From positions 1-35,216 of the forward strand of contig CAYOJD010000015.1 in NCBI GenBank assembly GCA_964404205.1: a stretch of DNA of 35,216 bases. Direction: 5' to 3'. The translations under genes and the position numbers were made by a program. The notes under the pieces were generated by a model, which was not told the origin of the DNA, ran no database searches, and saw only the letters and a program-made list of their open reading frames with translations. The DNA comes from CAZWBR01 sp964404205 (GTDB lineage Bacteria; Bacteroidota; Bacteroidia; Bacteroidales; Prolixibacteraceae). Of this stretch, positions 15,026-22,907 are shown piece by piece; position 1 is the first letter of the stretch; each line of letters starts with the position of its first letter.

Positions 15026-17224
15026 ATGATTAAAAAGTTGCTCTTCCCCTTTGTGGTGCTGCTTATGGCAGCAGGGTTTAATCTGCATGCCCAACAGGTC
15101 GATCACTGGGAAACTATCATTAAAGCCGATGATACCTGGAGCTATTTTGTAGGTAATTCTGAACCTCCGGCCACCTGGGCCGAGACTACTTTCGATGCCT
15201 CAGCATGGTCCGCCGGGAAAGGTGGTTTTGGCTATGGCGATAACGACGACGGGACCACAATCTCGCAAAGCCCGTCGGTCTATTTTCGCAAATCGTTTAC
15301 CATTGCCGATAAATCGAAAATCGCATCACTGATGCTTTACATCGATTTTGATGATGGGTTCGTTGCCTATCTGAATGGTCGCGAAATCACCCGTACCAAT
15401 ATGAGCGGCGATGCCCGTCCGCCTTACAACCAATATGCCCTTTCGACCGAATTCGAGGCCAAACTGCCTACCGGGGGTATCCCGGCAAGGTATCAGCTGT
15501 CGGCCGATATGCTAAGCCAATATTTGATTCAGGGCGAAAATGTATTGGCCGTGCAGGTGCATAATGCCAACGCCACTTCGTCCGACCTCTCCTCGACAAC
15601 TTTTTTGATAGCCGGAATCTCGGTTCCCGGAAGCTATTATCAGGCCAATCCAGCCTGGTTTACGCCTCCGACAGCCGTCAAACACAATCTTCCACTGGTG
15701 ATAATCGAAACCGACGGGAAAGCCATCGTTAACGACCCGAAGGTTCTGGTGAAGGTGAAAGTGGTCGATAACGGCAGCGGAAAATTCAACACCGTTCTCG
15801 ATACGCAAAGCCAGTACGATGGTTATGCCGGGATAGAGATACGCGGACAGTCGTCGCAGATGTTTCCTAAAAAATCGTACGATATGGAATTGCGCGACCA
15901 ACAGGGGGCCGAAGTCAAAGCCTCGCTGATGGGCTTGCCCGAAGAGAGCGACTGGATATTATCCGCTCAGTATAGCGACAAAACGCTGTTGCGCAACCCG
16001 ATGACCTTTTATCTGGGTGGAAGGATGAACCCCTGGCAGCCCCATGTGAGGTTCTGCGAAGTCTATCTGAATGGCGAATATATAGGGGTCTATCATCTGA
16101 TTGAGAAGATTAAGCGCGATAAAAACCGCGTCGATATTGCCAAACTGAACCCCGATGAAGTGTCGGGCGACGATGTGACCGGTGGCTACATCTTTAAGGT
16201 CGATAAACTGGATGGCGATGGCAGCGGGTATTTTACCACCAATCCGTCGTACCAATATTTCAACGCGAAAAACTACACCTACACCTATGTGTATCCCAAG
16301 GCTGATGTGATTGTAAACCAGCAGAAAAATTACCTTTACGGCGCGATTGTCAATTTCGAAAATGCGCTGAACGGCCCCAATTTTAAAGATTCCGACAAGG
16401 GCTATCGAAAATATATCGATGTCAAATCATTTATCGATATTCTAATCGTCAACGAACTGGGAAATAATGTCGATGGCCTCAGGTTCAGTACCTTTTTCTA
16501 CAAGCAAAAAGATTCTGACGGCGGAAAAATCGTAGCCGGGCCTTATTGGGATTTCGATCTTTGTTACGGCAACCTCGATTTCAGTCCGCGCCATTTGGCC
16601 ACCAACGAGTTTGTCCACACCAACTACGGCAATGCGTGGGAAAGTTGCATCCACTGGTGGGTAAGACTGATGGAAGATCCCGATTTTAAAGCCGAAGTGA
16701 AAAAGCGCTGGACAGCACTACGTTCCGGGCCGTTGCACAAAGACTCTATCTTTAACTATCTCGATACCCAGTCGGCCTTTATGGGCGAAGCAGTTACGCG
16801 CAACTTTGCCAAATGGCCCATCATGGGGCAGTATGTCTGGCCAAATGCTTTCGTGGGGCAGAACTATACCGCTGAGATGAACTATCTGAAAGATTGGATT
16901 TCGCGACGCTTATTCTGGCTCGATTACCAGTGGCTGGTCAAGATTGACGAACCCGAACTGCCTGAAGATGATCCGGTAAAGATATTTCCGGTACCTTTTG
17001 ACGAACAGTTTACACTGGCACTTAACCTGAAGTTGACCGAAAATGTTTATGTTGAAATTTACAATATGTTGGGCCGAAAGGTCTGGATGACCCAGTACAG
17101 CGAGCGGGTCGAAGGGTATCAGGAGATAACGGTTACCCCGCCGCTGGCCGCCCCCGGAATCTATATCATCAGGGTTTGGCAGCCCAGTGGTATCCGCAAG
17201 GTGATAAAGGTTATCAAACAATAA
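15026..17224 (+). CDS. CotH-kinase-domain protein with T9SS C-terminal sorting domain
   Basis: The product is 732 residues. A signal peptide (about 1-22, ending LHA) is followed by an N-terminal beta-sandwich-like domain (about 25-205, with YIDFDDGFVAYLNGREI), which resembles the carbohydrate/lectin-like modules that precede CotH domains. The CotH domain (about 215-580) shows IEIRGQSSQMFPKKSYDMELRD split over its usual start, GGYIFKVDK, and the acidic PYWDFDLCYGN stretch of the atypical kinase fold. The last 75 residues (from KIFPVPFDEQFT) look like a type-A T9SS sorting domain, ending IYIIRVWQPSGIRKVIKVIKQ. It is therefore probably exported across both membranes and anchored or released. It has its own promoter and terminator. 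Its natural target is unknown. Confidence 0.85.
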   Translation: MIKKLLFPFVVLLMAAGFNLHAQQVDHWETIIKADDTWSYFVGNSEPPATWAETTFDASAWSAGKGGFGYGDNDDGTTISQSPSVYFRKSFTIADKSKIASLMLYIDFDDGFVAYLNGREITRTNMSGDARPPYNQYALSTEFEAKLPTGGIPARYQLSADMLSQYLIQGENVLAVQVHNANATSSDLSSTTFLIAGISVPGSYYQANPAWFTPPTAVKHNLPLVIIETDGKAIVNDPKVLVKVKVVDNGSGKFNTVLDTQSQYDGYAGIEIRGQSSQMFPKKSYDMELRDQQGAEVKASLMGLPEESDWILSAQYSDKTLLRNPMTFYLGGRMNPWQPHVRFCEVYLNGEYIGVYHLIEKIKRDKNRVDIAKLNPDEVSGDDVTGGYIFKVDKLDGDGSGYFTTNPSYQYFNAKNYTYTYVYPKADVIVNQQKNYLYGAIVNFENALNGPNFKDSDKGYRKYIDVKSFIDILIVNELGNNVDGLRFSTFFYKQKDSDGGKIVAGPYWDFDLCYGNLDFSPRHLATNEFVHTNYGNAWESCIHWWVRLMEDPDFKAEVKKRWTALRSGPLHKDSIFNYLDTQSAFMGEAVTRNFAKWPIMGQYVWPNAFVGQNYTAEMNYLKDWISRRLFWLDYQWLVKIDEPELPEDDPVKIFPVPFDEQFTLALNLKLTENVYVEIYNMLGRKVWMTQYSERVEGYQEITVTPPLAAPGIYIIRVWQPSGIRKVIKVIKQ

Positions 17225-17243
17225 CGCTATGGCGTACGGTCTG

Positions 17244-17295
17244 AGCCAGCCATCTCGAAGCAGAACGCTTCGGGATGGCTGGTTTTGTTTTTTTC
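17244..17295 (+). terminator. Strong intrinsic terminator after the CotH gene
   Basis: An 18-bp stem (17244-17261 with 17267-17284, loop AGAAC, with two G-T pairs) is followed by a T-rich tract TTTTGTTTTTTT. It begins 19 nt after the stop codon. Confidence 0.9.
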
Positions 17296-17329
17296 AGACA
17301 CCCGGTTTATTCTCCAAAACAGATTCCAT

Positions 17330-17463
17330 ACAGCCCAATTTTGTAATGACCATCGCTATACCAACTCCGCATCAACTCCGCATTAACTCCGCATTAACCC
17401 CGCGATGGGTCACCTTGGGAGGGGTGAAAGTGGGGAGTTGTAACCGACTTGCCATTGGGCTGT
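17330..17463. repeat. Long-range inverted repeat framing the perR upstream region
   Basis: ACAGCCCAAT at 17330-17339 is exactly reverse-complementary to ATTGGGCTGT at 17454-17463, 114 bp apart. The right copy ends just before the perR start. It may be chance, or it may form a leader RNA structure or a DNA-binding pair. The 11-bp tandem repeats lie between the two copies. Confidence 0.4.
17363..17406. repeat. Short tandem repeat, 11-bp unit, about four copies
   Basis: Units AACTCCGCATC, AACTCCGCATT, AACTCCGCATT and a degenerate AACCCCGCGAT follow one another without gaps at 17363-17406. They lie in the 240-bp gap between the CotH terminator and perR. The copies are too short and too few for a CRISPR. 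They could be repeated regulator sites or replication slippage. Confidence 0.75.
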
Positions 17464-17464
17464 C

Positions 17465-17905
17465 GTGAGGGGGGCACTTTTGCAATCTGCACACAGATTT
17501 TTTTATCGGCATGGAAAAGGACTTAAGGTAACCCCTCAGCGGCTAGCGGTGTTGGAGGCTATCGAGGTTCTTCACAACCATCCAACGGCTGAGAATATTA
17601 TAGAATACATCCGCAAGAATCACCCCAATATTGCGACTGCAACGGTTTATAAGGTGCTCGATGCCCTGGTTTCGTGTGGTTTGATTCAACGGGTCAAAAC
17701 CGAAAGGGATGTGATGCGGTATGATGCGGTTCTCGAAACCCATCACCATCTCTATTGTTCCGATAGCGACAGGATTGAGGATTATCACGACAACGAATTG
17801 ACCGAATTGTTGGCTGCCTATTTCGACCGTAAGGCAATTCCGGGTTTCACGATCGAAGATGTTAAACTGCAAATTATTGGCCAATTCAAAAAAAGCGGCG
17901 AATGA
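17465..17905 (+). CDS. perR: Fur-family peroxide regulator, PerR type
   Basis: The product is 146 residues. It has a winged-helix domain (about 15-85, VTPQRLAVLEAI and ATVYKVLDALV) and a C-terminal dimerisation domain. Counted from the GTG start, the residues matching the B. subtilis PerR regulatory metal site are all present: H39, D87, H93, H95 and D106. The aspartate at 106 is what separates PerR from Fur. Of the four structural-zinc cysteines only C98 remains. The start is uncertain, as no ATG is available; GTG at 17465 or TTG at 17480 could serve. It sits 4 bp into the DUF454 gene and ahead of katG, so it probably represses katG in response to peroxide via Fe or Mn. Confidence 0.85.
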   Translation: MRGALLQSAHRFFYRHGKGLKVTPQRLAVLEAIEVLHNHPTAENIIEYIRKNHPNIATATVYKVLDALVSCGLIQRVKTERDVMRYDAVLETHHHLYCSDSDRIEDYHDNELTELLAAYFDRKAIPGFTIEDVKLQIIGQFKKSGE

Positions 17906-18294
17906 ACCTGTTTAAGCCAATATGGATTGTTTTGGGCACTTTGTCACTTTGCCTTGGGGTGATTGGAATTATGGTTCCCGGTCTTCCTACCACCCCTTTT
18001 CTGTTGCTAACGGCAGGGCTCTATCTAAAAAGTTCTGATCGGTTGTATGGCAGGCTGATCTCCAACCGGTGGGTAGGACCTTATATTGTTGCCTATCATG
18101 CTAATAAGGGGATGACTTTTAAATCGAAATGTTATGCTGTTGCCCTGATGTGGCTGACGATTCTCCTGTCGGTAATTTTTGGAATTGATGTAGTTTGGGC
18201 AAAAGGGGTTGTATTGGCACTTGGTGTTGCGGGGAGTGTTGTTGTTGGGTTAGCCGTGCCAACTGTTTTGCCGTCGGATAGAGAGGAGTTGTAA
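17902..18294 (+). CDS. DUF454 (YbaN-type) small inner-membrane protein
   Basis: The product is 130 residues and overlaps the perR stop by 4 bp (ATGA). It starts with a hydrophobic segment LGTLSLCLGVIGIMVPGLPTTPF, the DUF454 hallmark (G-x-x-x-P-x-L-P-T-T-P-F). Two more hydrophobic segments lie near 85-125. It is found in many bacteria without a known function. The coupling to perR and position before katG suggest co-regulation in oxidative stress, but no biochemical role can be assigned. Confidence 0.82.
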   Translation: MNLFKPIWIVLGTLSLCLGVIGIMVPGLPTTPFLLLTAGLYLKSSDRLYGRLISNRWVGPYIVAYHANKGMTFKSKCYAVALMWLTILLSVIFGIDVVWAKGVVLALGVAGSVVVGLAVPTVLPSDREEL

Positions 18295-18342
18295 TGCGGG
18301 AGTATGATTTAAACTCAATATATCACCTTAATACAATTGAAA

Positions 18343-20550
18343 ATGAAAAACCATTCAGAAAAAATCAGCAAATGTCCCGTAACCGGAGCAGTTGGCAAAC
18401 ACACCGCAGGGGCGGGTGGAACCAAGAACCAAAACTGGTGGCCTAACCAGTTGCGTCTAAATGTGCTGCGCCAGCATTCGCCAAAATCGAACCCTATGGG
18501 CGAAGATTTCGATTATGCCGAAGCATTTAAAAGCCTCGATTTACAAGCCATCAAAAAAGATTTGCACCAATTAATGACCGACTCTCAGGATTGGTGGCCG
18601 GCAGATTTTGGCCATTATGGCCCTTTCTTTATTCGAATGGCCTGGCACAGCGCCGGCACCTATCGTACAGGCGACGGACGCGGAGGGGCAGGGGGCGGGC
18701 AACAACGTTTTGCCCCGCTGAACAGTTGGCCCGACAATGTCAACCTGGACAAGGCACGCAGGCTGCTTTGGCCTGTTAAGCAGAAATATGGCGAGAAAAT
18801 ATCGTGGGCCGATTTGATGATCCTGACCGGAAATGTTGCCCTCGAGTCGATGGGGTTTAAAACTTTTGGCTTTGCCGGTGGTCGTGCCGATGTGTGGGAA
18901 CCCGAGGAAGATGTTTACTGGGGCTCGGAAACCAAATGGCTTGAGAACGACGACCGGATGCTCGACAAGAGTGAGGTGGATAACCCGCTTGCGGCCATTC
19001 AAATGGGGTTGATTTATGTCAATCCCGAAGGGCCAGGTGGTCAGCCTGATCCGCTTGCAGCTGCCGTTGATATCCGCAATACCTTTGCGCGGATGGGCAT
19101 GAACGATGAAGAGACCGTTGCGTTGATAGCCGGAGGCCATACCTTTGGCAAGTGCCATGGGGCAGGCGATCCGGCCAATCTCGGAGCTGAACCCGAAGCG
19201 GCTGCCATCGAAGAGCAGGGGCTGGGATGGAAAAACAGCTTAGGCAAAGGGAATGGCGGCGATACCATTACCAGCGGCCTGGAGGTCACCTGGACACAAA
19301 CCCCGGTCAAGTGGAGTTATTACTTCTTCGATAATCTGTTCCGTTACGACTGGGAGTTAACCAAAAGTCCGGCCGGAGCCCACCAATGGGTCGCCAAAAA
19401 TGCAGGGGCAGTGGTTCCCGATGCACACGATGCTTCGAAAAAACATGCTCCAGCCATGTTGACAACCGATCTTTCGCTGCGTTTCGACCCAGTTTACGAA
19501 AAGATCTCCCGGCGTTTTTATGAGCATCCGCTCCAGTTTGCCGATGCATTTGCCCGCGCCTGGTTCAAGCTCACCCACCGCGATATGGGGCCACGTTCCC
19601 GTTATCTGGGCGCTGAAGTGCCACCGGAGGAGCTTATTTGGCAAGATCCCGTTCCGGCAGTCAACCATCCGTTGGTCGACGAAAATGATATTGCCACATT
19701 GAAAGCAACCGTATTGAGTACGGGGCTTTCTGTTTCGCAACTGGTTGTTACAGCCTGGGCATCGGCATCCACTTTCAGGGGGTCTGACAAACGGGGCGGT
19801 GCCAACGGTGCCCGCATTCGCCTGGCACCGCAGAAGGACTGGGAAGTAAATAACCCGGCACAACTTTCGGTGGTACTGGCTAAGTTGGAAGCCATTCAAA
19901 CGGCCTTTAACCGCAGCCAGACCGGAGGAAAGAGAATATCGCTGGCTGATTTAATTGTGCTGGCCGGTTGTGCAGCCGTAGAACAGGCCGCCAAAGCTGC
20001 CGGAAGCGATGTTGCGGTGCCCTTTACACCGGGTCGTATGGATGCTTTGGCCGAACAGACCGATGCCGAATCGTTTAAGGTGCTTGAGCCGGTTGCCGAT
20101 GGTTTTCGCAATTATCTAAAAAAGAAATATAAAGTATCGACCGAAGAACTGTTGCTTGATAAAGCCCGGTTGTTGACACTCACGCCACCCGAAATGACGG
20201 TTCTGATTGGCGGATTAAGGGTTTTGAATGCCAATTTCGACCACTCGAAACATGGCGTGTTTACCAATAGGCCCGAATTGCTTACCAACGATTTCTTTGT
20301 CAACCTGCTCGATATGAATACGGCGTGGATGCCGGCATCTGAAGATAAAGAGTTGTTTAGCGGTCGCGATCGCAAAACGGGCGCCCTCAAATGGAGCGCT
20401 ACCCGTGCCGACCTTCTCTTTGGCTCGAATTCCGAACTCAGGGCGATGGCCGAAGTGTATGGCAGTTTCGATGCCCGGCATAAGTTTGTTCGCGATTTTG
20501 TGGCAGCCTGGAACAAGGTAATGATGCTCGACCGTTTCGATTTGAAGTAA
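18343..20550 (+). CDS. katG: Catalase-peroxidase
   Basis: This haem enzyme disproportionates H2O2 and has peroxidase activity. The product is 735 residues from the ATG at 18343 (a TTG two codons upstream is unlikely), the normal bifunctional two-domain length. The distal triad R98-W101-H102 is in RMAWHSAGTYR. The covalent Met-Tyr-Trp adduct residues W101, Y225 and M251 are all present. The proximal haem histidine is H266 in AGGHTFGKCHG. Spacings match the well-studied mycobacterial enzyme. It follows the DUF454 gene by about 50 bp and may share its transcript, or have a PerR-controlled promoter in that gap. It ends in a strong terminator. Its presence argues that this otherwise anaerobic metabolism tolerates oxygen. 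Confidence 0.96.
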   Translation: MKNHSEKISKCPVTGAVGKHTAGAGGTKNQNWWPNQLRLNVLRQHSPKSNPMGEDFDYAEAFKSLDLQAIKKDLHQLMTDSQDWWPADFGHYGPFFIRMAWHSAGTYRTGDGRGGAGGGQQRFAPLNSWPDNVNLDKARRLLWPVKQKYGEKISWADLMILTGNVALESMGFKTFGFAGGRADVWEPEEDVYWGSETKWLENDDRMLDKSEVDNPLAAIQMGLIYVNPEGPGGQPDPLAAAVDIRNTFARMGMNDEETVALIAGGHTFGKCHGAGDPANLGAEPEAAAIEEQGLGWKNSLGKGNGGDTITSGLEVTWTQTPVKWSYYFFDNLFRYDWELTKSPAGAHQWVAKNAGAVVPDAHDASKKHAPAMLTTDLSLRFDPVYEKISRRFYEHPLQFADAFARAWFKLTHRDMGPRSRYLGAEVPPEELIWQDPVPAVNHPLVDENDIATLKATVLSTGLSVSQLVVTAWASASTFRGSDKRGGANGARIRLAPQKDWEVNNPAQLSVVLAKLEAIQTAFNRSQTGGKRISLADLIVLAGCAAVEQAAKAAGSDVAVPFTPGRMDALAEQTDAESFKVLEPVADGFRNYLKKKYKVSTEELLLDKARLLTLTPPEMTVLIGGLRVLNANFDHSKHGVFTNRPELLTNDFFVNLLDMNTAWMPASEDKELFSGRDRKTGALKWSATRADLLFGSNSELRAMAEVYGSFDARHKFVRDFVAAWNKVMMLDRFDLK

Positions 20551-20583
20551 CCTACTTCAACCGGAGCTGTCGGTGCAAATCTG

Positions 20584-20622
20584 TTCCCCCTCGTTGAACA
20601 ACAATAAGGGGGAATTTTTTTT
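20584..20622 (+). terminator. Intrinsic terminator after katG
   Basis: TTCCCCCT (20584-20591) pairs with AGGGGGAA (20607-20614) around a 15-nt loop, followed by eight T at 20615-20622. It begins 33 nt after the katG stop. Confidence 0.85.
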
Positions 20623-20825
20623 ACAAAAAAATATCTGTAAGCCAGTTCTTCAATTGTAGCGAACGGGCTTTTTATTATCTTTACTACAAGTTCTTTATCC
20701 CGTTTGCGCACTAATCCTGCCTGTCAAAGCCACCCGACAGCATTAGCCGATAAAAGAGATAAAGAATCCAAGCATGCTGTTGTGTCGCTGCATGAATTGA
20801 TATTTGATAAATAAACCTTATATCC

Positions 20826-21584
20826 ATGGAAAATAAATCTTTATCAGGGTCAGTAATTTTAGGGTTATCACTTTTGCTTGGCTTTTTCTTGTTGGGTTTT
20901 TTAATCTTTAAAGGGTTGAAGACATTTAGCGACAAAGATCGTATTGTAACCGTTAAAGGACTTGCCGAGATGAATATATCGGCAACTTCTGCTACGATTG
21001 CTTTACAATTTTCGTTTTCGGGCGATAATTTACAGGATATCATTAAGCAGACAGAAAACAAAAAAAATGCCGTTATTGCCTATTTATCAGACAATGGGTT
21101 TGATAAAAGTGACATTGAGATAAACAACTTAGGGGTAACCGACCGGCAGAAATATTACGAATACCAGTGGAAGAAAGATCAACAAGTACAGGTTAAAATT
21201 GACAGATACACCATTACTCAAAGTCTAATCATTCAATCGAATGAGGTTACAACGACAGAAGATAAAGTAGCTCAAATAGAGTTGGATTTGATTCGAAAAG
21301 ATTTAACATCGAATATATCAGCTAATTATTTCTTTCCGGAATTAAACTCAATAAAGCCACAACTGATTGCTGAAAGCACTAAAAATGCACGCATCGCAGG
21401 AGAGCAGTTTGCCAATGATTCGCAAGCGAAGTTAGGTAAGATTAAAACAGCTTCTCAAGGCCAAATTACAATTGCCGGAGAGTATTATTCGGGAGATGAC
21501 GAAGGTATTGGCAGTGAAATGCCCAAAGAACCTTACATTCAAAAAGCCAGGGTTGTAAGCACGATTGTTTTCTTTTTGGAATGA
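20826..21584 (+). CDS. SIMPL-domain (DUF541) membrane-anchored protein
   Basis: The product is 252 residues with an N-terminal membrane anchor (about 9-30). The exported SIMPL domain starts IVTVKGLAEMNISATSATIALQFSF and ends ARVVSTIVFFLE. SIMPL proteins have been linked to oxidative stress defence or signalling (named after the mouse protein interacting with IRAK), but their bacterial role is poorly known. Codon use is noticeably more AT-rich than in the neighbouring metabolic genes. It stands alone after the katG terminator, with about 200 bp before it that shows no convincing promoter. It is separate from the arsenic island downstream. Confidence 0.82.
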   Translation: MENKSLSGSVILGLSLLLGFFLLGFLIFKGLKTFSDKDRIVTVKGLAEMNISATSATIALQFSFSGDNLQDIIKQTENKKNAVIAYLSDNGFDKSDIEINNLGVTDRQKYYEYQWKKDQQVQVKIDRYTITQSLIIQSNEVTTTEDKVAQIELDLIRKDLTSNISANYFFPELNSIKPQLIAESTKNARIAGEQFANDSQAKLGKIKTASQGQITIAGEYYSGDDEGIGSEMPKEPYIQKARVVSTIVFFLE

Positions 21585-21782
21585 CCGTTCTTACCCTTTC
21601 AATCGCGCTGTAGCGAGGTTTCGTTAAGCTCACGTCCAGCTTTTATTTGTACCAAAACTTGTCTATTGAGTACGAGTTAAACCGTTTGCGACCTTCAACC
21701 AATACAGACGGGCTGGCGATTCGGGTATATATTGGCGCAGTGCATGTTTACAGCGCTTTTTCTAATAATCAATTGACCCATT
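21585..21782. other. Unexplained 198-bp intergenic stretch
   Basis: This gap has no recognisable promoter or terminator. A 75-codon TTG-started frame (21647-21874) crosses it and runs out of frame into the next gene; I do not think it is real. Higher GC and phrases such as GCGCTGTAGCG suggest a remnant or a conserved non-coding element, but I recognise none. Confidence 0.3.
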
Positions 21783-22133
21783 ATGGAAAATTCGAAGATA
21801 TATCAAATGTCATTTGCGACGGTTTATCCGTTGTACGTCCAAAAAGCTGTAAGAAAGGGGCGCGCAAAAGATGAGGTCGATACTGTTATTGGTTGGCTGA
21901 CGGGATATACCCCACAGCAGTTGCAGCAGCAAATTGACAAAGGCACCGACTTTGAAACCTTTTTTGCCCAAGCGCCGCAGTTTAACCCGCAGGCTTCGAA
22001 AATTACCGGATTGATTTGCGGCTACCGGGTGGAAGCCATCGAAGAACCGCTGATGCAAAAGATCCGCTATTTGGATAAACTGGTCGACGAACTGGCCAAA
22101 GGAAAGCGGATGGAGAAGATCTTAAGAACATAG
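21783..22133 (+). CDS. DUF2200 family protein
   Basis: The product is 116 residues. It has the DUF2200 start (IYQMSFATVYPLYVQKAVRKGR), followed by VIGWLTGY and a C-terminal stretch LMQKIRYLDKLVDELAKGKRMEKIL. It is a soluble small protein of unknown function found widely in bacteria, often in stress or mobile regions. There is no signal peptide and no catalytic motif. It stands 158 bp upstream of the arsR1 start, separated by a leader with its own promoter, so it is probably not part of the ars operon. Confidence 0.8.
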   Translation: MENSKIYQMSFATVYPLYVQKAVRKGRAKDEVDTVIGWLTGYTPQQLQQQIDKGTDFETFFAQAPQFNPQASKITGLICGYRVEAIEEPLMQKIRYLDKLVDELAKGKRMEKILRT

Positions 22134-22230
22134 GGATCCCAATCGACGGACAATCGATGTGGAGCGCTACTGATGGGGCGGCATGTAAAATTTGGGCTGT
22201 CGTTGTTTCATCTTTTTTTTAAATGTCTAT

Positions 22231-22260
22231 TTTGAATAAAGAAAACTGTTATTATTTTTG
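22231..22260 (+). promoter_or_regulatory. Promoter of arsR1
   Basis: TTTG at 22231-22234 and a perfect TATTTTTG at 22253-22260 are separated by 18 bp, a close match to the Bacteroidota promoter. The palindrome at 22261-22278 begins at the next base, so it overlaps the predicted transcription start. Confidence 0.7.
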
Positions 22261-22278
22261 TTTCGGGTTTTCCCGAAA
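22261..22278. promoter_or_regulatory. ars operator palindrome, site 1 (upstream of arsR1)
   Basis: This is a perfect inverted repeat TTTCGGG-TTTT-CCCGAAA, abutting the -7 box and 13 nt before the chosen arsR1 ATG. The same element recurs at 22613-22638 and 24039-24056. Confidence 0.75.
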
Positions 22279-22291
22279 TGAAATGGGTATT

Positions 22292-22600
22292 ATGGCTCCA
22301 AAAGTTAAATATTACACTGATAATCAGGAAAAGGTAGCGCGTTATGCCAAAGCGTTGTCGCATCCGGTGAGGGTCTTTATCCTCGATTATTTAGCCAACA
22401 ACCTGAACAAATGTTGCTACAGCGGCGATATGGCCGAAGAGTTGCCCATTGCCCGTTCAACCTTATCGGAACATCTGGCTGAACTAAAGAAGGCTGGGCT
22501 GATTCAGGGTGAAATCAATCCTCCTTATATCAAATATTGCATCAACCGCGAGAATTGGGATGAAGCCAAAACGCTGCTGGTCGGTTTTTTTAAGTTGTAA
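22292..22600 (+). CDS. arsR: ArsR-family transcriptional repressor, copy 1
   Basis: The product is 102 residues. I choose the ATG at 22292 rather than 22223, because the predicted promoter and operator lie between them and because the operator-to-start distance then matches the other two sites (13 against 14-15 nt); ATG 22280 is the alternative. The winged helix is clear: HPVRVFILDYL, then the recognition helix in PIARSTLSEHLAELKKAGLIQGE. Cysteines C41, C42 and C83 could bind trivalent arsenic, though the pattern differs from the classic ELCVCDL site. It probably represses its own gene, arsE and the permease in the absence of arsenic. It binds DNA as a dimer in the cytoplasm. Confidence 0.85.
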   Translation: MAPKVKYYTDNQEKVARYAKALSHPVRVFILDYLANNLNKCCYSGDMAEELPIARSTLSEHLAELKKAGLIQGEINPPYIKYCINRENWDEAKTLLVGFFKL

Positions 22601-22612
22601 TTTTTTTAATAC

Positions 22613-22638
22613 TTCATTTCGGGAATACCTGAAATGAA
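22613..22638. promoter_or_regulatory. ars operator palindrome, site 2 (upstream of arsE)
   Basis: The core is TTTCGGG-AATA-CCTGAAA (22617-22634), with one G/T position, and the arms extend outward to TTCA/TGAA. It lies 15 nt before the arsE start. The same 7-4-7 layout as site 1 makes chance unlikely. Confidence 0.7.
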
Positions 22639-22653
22639 ACAAATACATAGCTT

Positions 22654-22890
22654 ATGAAAATTAAAATCTTAGGGACAGGTTGTTCCAAATGCAAAAACTT
22701 GGAGAAGCTAACCCGTGAAGTGGTTGAGCGGAATGGCTTTACAGCTACCATTACCAAAGTCGAAGATATTCTGGCCATTATGAAATATGGTGTGATGGCC
22801 ACTCCGGCACTGGTGGTCGACGAAAAGGTAGAAATCAAAGGCCGTGTACCATCGGCTGACGAGATTAAAGCGATATTGTCGAAATATTAA
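22654..22890 (+). CDS. arsE: Small thioredoxin-like redox protein, ArsE type
   Basis: The product is 78 residues with a thioredoxin-like fold starting MKIKILGTGCSKCKNL; the redox pair is C10/C13. The cis-proline region is ATPALVVDEKV. It belongs to the small redox-active disulfide (MTH895-like) family. It precedes arsF and arsG, and in Bacteroides this trio has been described as an arsEFG module acting on aromatic organoarsenicals, with ArsE/ArsF reducing the nitro group. The role is taken from that literature, not shown here. Confidence 0.78.
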   Translation: MKIKILGTGCSKCKNLEKLTREVVERNGFTATITKVEDILAIMKYGVMATPALVVDEKVEIKGRVPSADEIKAILSKY

Positions 22891-22907
22891 TCTTTAACAC
22901 TTATCCA

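Noticed and set aside
17363..17406. Possible CRISPR array
   Set aside because: The 11-bp units are contiguous without spacers and there are no cas genes.
20112..20711. Minus-strand frame across the end of katG and the terminator
   Set aside because: It overlaps katG coding sequence and includes the terminator; the peptide shows no domain.
20783..20806. Promoter of the SIMPL gene (GTTG and GATATTTG)
   Set aside because: The -7 match has a wrong first base and the spacer is 16 bp, too short to claim.
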